Assembly: GCF_000964545.1 (NCBI RefSeq)
Contig: NZ_BBVD01000002.1
Span: 310,001-374,000 of the forward strand
From: Comamonas thiooxydans
Lineage (GTDB): Bacteria > Pseudomonadota > Gammaproteobacteria > Burkholderiales > Burkholderiaceae_C
DNA: 64,000 nt
Direction: 5' to 3'
Shown piece after piece: positions 60,500-64,000 of the stretch. The notes beneath the pieces were generated by a model that saw only the letters and a program-made list of their open reading frames with translations, did not search any database and was not told the origin of the DNA. The translations under genes were made by a program, and so were the position numbers. The first letter of the stretch is position 1. Each line of letters begins with the position of its first letter.

Positions 60500-61411
60500 A
60501 TGCGCCTGATGACCGCGAACATAACGCTGGCATGTACCGCCCTTGTAGCCGCCATGGCCGCCTCCGGCGTCCAGGCCCAGACCGCCTCCGGCAGCACGCT
60601 GGAAAAGCTGCAAAAGACCGGCAAGGTGGTCATAGGCGTGCGCGAAAGCTCGGCCCCCATGGCCTATGCCATAGGCGCCAACCACCGCTTCACCGGCTAC
60701 CACGTGGAGTTGTGCGAAAAGGTGCTGGCCCAGATCGCGCCCAGCGCCAAGATCGAATACATGGCCATCACCGCGCAGAACACCATGCCTCTGGTGCAAA
60801 ACGGCACGGTGGATCTGGGCTGCGGCCCCACGACCAACAACCTCAGCCGCCAGAAGCAGGTCTCGTTTGCCGTCACCACCTATGTCAGCCAGGTGCGCAT
60901 GGCCGTGCGCGCAGACTCGCCCGTGACCTCGTTCAAGCAGCAGGACGGCAAGACCGTGGCAGCTTCGGCGGGGACCACCGCCGTGCAGCTACTGCGCAAA
61001 TACAGCCATGACAACAATGTGAAGCTGCCGACCCAGCTGGGCAAGGACCATTTCGAGAGTTTTCTGATGCTGGAGTCCGGCCGCGCGGATGCTTTTGTGC
61101 TTGACGACAATCTGCTGGCCGGCGTGATCGCCAACTCCAAGGACCCCAGGGGCTACAAGATCGTGGGCGAGGCGCTGGGGTCGGAGCCCATCGCGCTGCT
61201 GATGCGCAAGGACGATCCCGGCTTCAAGAAGGCCGTGGACGATGCCCTGGTGCGCATGATGAAGTCCGGCGAGGTGGCGAAGATCTACGACAAGTGGTTT
61301 ATGCAGCCCATTCCGCCCAAGGAAATGCCGCTGAACCTGCCCATGAGCGAGACGCTCAAGCAGCTGCTGCAAGCGCCCAATGACAAGCCGCTGGAAGCCT
61401 ACAACAGCTGA
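60500..61411 (+). CDS. Amino-acid-type ABC transporter binding protein
   Basis: A 303-residue periplasmic binding protein of the GltI/glutamate-aspartate type. Signal ANITLACTALVAAMAASGVQAQ, then LEKLQKTGKVVIGVRESSAPM and VDLGCGPTTNNLSRQKQVSFA; C-terminal IYDKWFMQPIPPKEMPLNLPM is typical of GltI. Glutamate/aspartate is the likely ligand. The permease and ATPase genes are not adjacent. GAGGAG precedes the ATG at 60500. Confidence 0.88.
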   Translation: MRLMTANITLACTALVAAMAASGVQAQTASGSTLEKLQKTGKVVIGVRESSAPMAYAIGANHRFTGYHVELCEKVLAQIAPSAKIEYMAITAQNTMPLVQNGTVDLGCGPTTNNLSRQKQVSFAVTTYVSQVRMAVRADSPVTSFKQQDGKTVAASAGTTAVQLLRKYSHDNNVKLPTQLGKDHFESFLMLESGRADAFVLDDNLLAGVIANSKDPRGYKIVGEALGSEPIALLMRKDDPGFKKAVDDALVRMMKSGEVAKIYDKWFMQPIPPKEMPLNLPMSETLKQLLQAPNDKPLEAYNS

Positions 61412-61445
61412 AACGACCGCAAGCCTGCGCCTGGAGTCATGCTTT

Positions 61446-61475
61446 ATTGATAGCTGGTTGCGCTTTTTGAGCAAT
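61446..61475. repeat. Dispersed repeat, left half only
   Basis: TTGATAGCTGGTTGCGCTTTTTG matches the left half of the intergenic palindromes; the right half is not recognisable. Confidence 0.4.
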
Positions 61476-61509
61476 CATTTCAGGCATATTCATTGCTGAA
61501 CTCATTGAA

Positions 61510-61535
61510 GGAGCTGCGCTGGCAGCTCCTTTTTT
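61510..61535 (+). terminator. Intrinsic terminator after the binding-protein gene
   Basis: GGAGCTGC-GCTG-GCAGCTCC followed by six T (61530-61535). It lies between convergent genes. Confidence 0.88.
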
Positions 61536-61537
61536 CA

Positions 61538-62455
61538 TTACAGCGGCGCAGAAGAAGCAAACTCCTGCGCGACCTGCTTGAGCCAGCCCTGGAAGGCCTG
61601 CAACGGCGGATAGGCCGAGCGGCTGGTCGGCCAGGCCAGGTAGTAGCGCTCGGCACTTTCCACCTCGGGCAGTTGCGGCAGAGCCTGAACCAGATCGCCG
61701 GCCTGCAGCTCGCGCAGGATCAGAAACTTGGGCAGCAGCGCCACACCCACGCCGGCGATCGCGGCCTGGGCCGCCGTGGCGAACTGATCGAACAGCATGC
61801 CCTGCATATCGCCGCCCTGGCAGCCCTGGCTGCCGAACCAGCGCTGCCAGGCGTCGGGGCGCGAAGCCAGATGCAGCAGCGGCGCGCGCAGCAGGTCCTG
61901 GGGCCGGGCAAAACCATGGCGGGCCGCCACATCGGGGCTGCAGGCCGGCACCACGGTCTCACTCATGAGGAACTCCAGCTCCGCGCCCGGCCAGTTCGGC
62001 AAGCCGAAATGAATGGCCGCATCGACGGCCTCGAGCTGGAAATCGAACTGCGACAGCCGCGTTGTCAGATTGATGGTGATGCCCGGATGGGCGCTGAAGA
62101 ACTGCGGCAGCCGTGGCGCCAGCCAGCGCGTGCCGAAGGTCGGCAGGATGGCCAGGTTCAGGCTGCCGCCCTGCGGATTGGTGCGAAAGCCCAGCGTGGC
62201 ATTGGAGATGCGCGCCAGGGCAGCGCGTATCTCCTGCGCATAGGCCTGGCCCGCAGCGCTCAGGCGCACGGTCTGGCGCTCGCGCACGAACAGCTCGGTG
62301 CCCAGGCGCTCCTCCAGCGCGCGGATCTGGCGGCTGACGGCGCTTTGCGTCAGATGCAGCTCGGCGGCCGCCGCGGTAAAGCTCTGGTGCCGCGCCGAGG
62401 CCTCGAAGGCGCAGAGCAGGGACATGGGGGGCAGAAAGCGACGGGATAACTGCAT
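61538..62455 (-). CDS. LysR family regulator, GcvA-like
   Basis: A 305-residue regulator. The HTH reads LLCAFEASARHQSFTAAAAELH ... QSAVSRQIRALEERLG (split at the recognised helices). The effector domain (LNLAILPTFGTRWLAPRL) matches the GcvA/AmpR branch. The ATG at 62455 is preferred over a start at 62494. It is divergent from the DUF1338 gene at 62626, which it probably controls. Confidence 0.88.
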   Translation of the reverse strand: MQLSRRFLPPMSLLCAFEASARHQSFTAAAAELHLTQSAVSRQIRALEERLGTELFVRERQTVRLSAAGQAYAQEIRAALARISNATLGFRTNPQGGSLNLAILPTFGTRWLAPRLPQFFSAHPGITINLTTRLSQFDFQLEAVDAAIHFGLPNWPGAELEFLMSETVVPACSPDVAARHGFARPQDLLRAPLLHLASRPDAWQRWFGSQGCQGGDMQGMLFDQFATAAQAAIAGVGVALLPKFLILRELQAGDLVQALPQLPEVESAERYYLAWPTSRSAYPPLQAFQGWLKQVAQEFASSAPL

Positions 62456-62625
62456 GGCGGCAAGGATGTGGGAGGGATTCGGATGCAGGTTCATTCCGTC
62501 CGGGTATGACCTGCAGGCCGGATTATCGTTTGACCAAAGTCATGACGACGCAGAACATGCTGCATATTCCTGCGGCCCCGCCAGCGGCGCGGCCATCCCA
62601 CGAACCCCTGCCCTTCTGTTTTGTC

Positions 62626-64000
62626 ATGAGCGCCACGCCCCACGCCTCTTCCACCGCAGCCCGCTTTGTCAGCGTCGACGAGATCCGCACGCGCTTCTCG
62701 CGTGCCATGTCCGAGATGTACCGCAAGGAAGTGCCGCAGTACGGCACCCTGATCGACCTTGTGGCCGATATCAACGCCGTGGCGCTGCAGGCCGACCCCG
62801 AACTGCGCCAGCGCATGAACAGCAGCGGCGAGCTCGAGCGCCTGGATGTGGAGCGCCATGGCGCCATCCGCGTGGGAACGGCCGAGGAACTGGCCACGCT
62901 GCGCCGCCTGTTCGCCGTGATGGGCATGGAGCCCGTGGGCTATTACGACCTCTCGGTGGCCGGCGTTCCCGTGCACTCCACGGCCTTTCGCCCCGTGCAT
63001 GACGAGGCGCTGCTGGCCAACCCGTTTCGCGTCTTCACCTCGCTGCTGCGCCTGGAGCTGATTGCCGATGCAGCGCTGCGCGCGCAGGCCGCCGAAATCC
63101 TCGAGCGCCGCAGCATCTTCACGCCACGCGCACTGGAGCTCATTGCCCAGGCCGAGCGTGACGGAGGCCTGGACAGCAGCGACGCCGATGCCTTTGTGCA
63201 GCAGGCCCTGGAGACCTTCCGCTGGCACAGCGACGCCACCGTGGATGCCGCCACCTACAAGGCCCTACAGCAAGCCCACCGCCTGGTGGCCGATGTGGTG
63301 TGCTTCAAGGGCCCGCACATCAACCATCTGACACCACGCACGCTGGACATAGACATGGCCCAGGCCGATATGCCCACGCGCGGCATGGATGCCAAGGACG
63401 TGGTCGAAGGCCCGCCACAGCGCGCCTGCCCCATCCTGCTGCGCCAGACCAGCTTCAAGGCACTCAAGGAGGCCGTGCGCTTTACCGATGCCGACGCCAA
63501 CGCGGACAGTTCCGGCGCCCATACCGCGCGCTTTGGCGAGATCGAGCAGCGCGGTGTCGCGCTGACACGCAAGGGCCGCGCCCTGTACGACGAGCTGCTG
63601 GGCCTGGTGCGCGGCATAGACAGCGCGGGCAGCGCCGCGCCCGACTATGCACACCGCCTGCAGCAGGTCTTCACGCAGTTTCCCGATACGCACGAACAAT
63701 TGCGCCGCCAGGGCCTGGCCTTCTACCGCTACCGCCTGACCGGGCAGGCTCAGGCCTCGCTTGCCCAAAGCCCTGCCGGTGCGGACCTGGAAGCACTGAT
63801 CGACCGGGGTCTGGTGCAGGCCGAGCCGATTACCTATGAAGATTTTCTACCCGTGAGCGCGGCCGGCATCTTCCAGTCCAACCTCGGCGGCGAGGAGCAA
63901 AAGCAATACCAGGCCCATGCCGCGCAGCAGGTCTTCGAAAGCGCGCTGGGCGCGCGCGTGCATGATGAAATCGCTCTGTACGAGGCCTCCGAGCAGCAAT
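62626..64000 (+). CDS. DUF1338 / HglS-type 2-oxoadipate dioxygenase, cut by window edge
   Basis: 458 residues of a DUF1338 (YdcJ/HglS) protein with no stop before the window ends. The fold is a VOC-like, non-heme Fe(II) enzyme; HglS converts 2-oxoadipate to D-2-hydroxyglutarate in lysine breakdown. Candidate iron ligands are His117 (VPVHSTAFRP) and a His of PHINHLTPR near 231-234, with an acidic ligand further on (FGEIEQRG). The ATG at 62626 follows a 170-base divergent gap with the LysR gene. Lysine catabolism is inferred from the family only. Confidence 0.82.
   Translation, partial: MSATPHASSTAARFVSVDEIRTRFSRAMSEMYRKEVPQYGTLIDLVADINAVALQADPELRQRMNSSGELERLDVERHGAIRVGTAEELATLRRLFAVMGMEPVGYYDLSVAGVPVHSTAFRPVHDEALLANPFRVFTSLLRLELIADAALRAQAAEILERRSIFTPRALELIAQAERDGGLDSSDADAFVQQALETFRWHSDATVDAATYKALQQAHRLVADVVCFKGPHINHLTPRTLDIDMAQADMPTRGMDAKDVVEGPPQRACPILLRQTSFKALKEAVRFTDADANADSSGAHTARFGEIEQRGVALTRKGRALYDELLGLVRGIDSAGSAAPDYAHRLQQVFTQFPDTHEQLRRQGLAFYRYRLTGQAQASLAQSPAGADLEALIDRGLVQAEPITYEDFLPVSAAGIFQSNLGGEEQKQYQAHAAQQVFESALGARVHDEIALYEASEQQ

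Overview
The window looks like a chromosomal segment of a high-GC betaproteobacterium of the family Comamonadaceae, most likely Comamonas (C. testosteroni-like). The evidence is gene content (two cyanophycin synthetase genes, a Bug/TctC binding protein, a porin of the betaproteobacterial type), GC-rich third codon positions throughout, and short ATAGCTG...GCGC...AAGCGC palindromes between genes that resemble small repeats of this family. I saw no rRNA, tRNA, CRISPR array, prophage or insertion sequence.

Layout. 1-9190: the end of gspE and a complete gspF (type II secretion), separated by about 7 kb holding a LuxR-type regulator, a large lipoprotein, a small membrane protein, a luciferase-like oxidoreductase, a WYL regulator, a glutathione transferase and an SDR. 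9233-12545: an ammonium transporter behind a sigma-54 promoter, a 5'-nucleotidase, an EF-hand protein and a hypothetical protein. 12751-20609: a cyanophycin locus, with an ABC transporter plus DUF1854 protein divergent from two synthetase genes; the first has lost its Mur-ligase P-loop. 20903-31031: a DUF2946 protein with a TonB receptor, MFS transporter, CreA, a LysR/YeiH pair and a MarR/FUSC pair.

31037-37493: a six-gene minus-strand operon of a TonB receptor, a TupA (tungstate-binding) homologue, a DUF2478 protein and a FecBCD-type importer. I read it as an outer-to-inner membrane uptake route for a molybdenum or tungsten species; a ModE-like palindrome lies upstream. 37660-39114 is an aldehyde dehydrogenase.

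39249-51299: a nitrate assimilation cluster in the order nasR, nrtA, nrtB, nrtC, nirB, nirD, nasA, cobA, all on the minus strand. The leaders of both nrtA and nirB carry a sigma-54 -24/-12 element, two stem-loops with six-base loops (A at 1, G at 4), the second overlapping an intrinsic terminator. This is the architecture expected for the NIT-ANTAR antiterminator NasR encoded next door. nasA needs molybdenum cofactor, so the preceding metal operon may feed it.

51357-64000: a DUF2809 protein, a Bug-type binding protein, an uncharacterised Hsp70 set (DUF2760-Hsp70 and a second long Hsp70, separated by an oppositely oriented porin), an amino-acid-type binding protein, and a LysR regulator divergent from a DUF1338/HglS-type enzyme cut by the window edge.

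Nitrogen is the common thread: ammonium uptake, nitrate uptake and reduction, cyanophycin storage, and three sigma-54 promoters.
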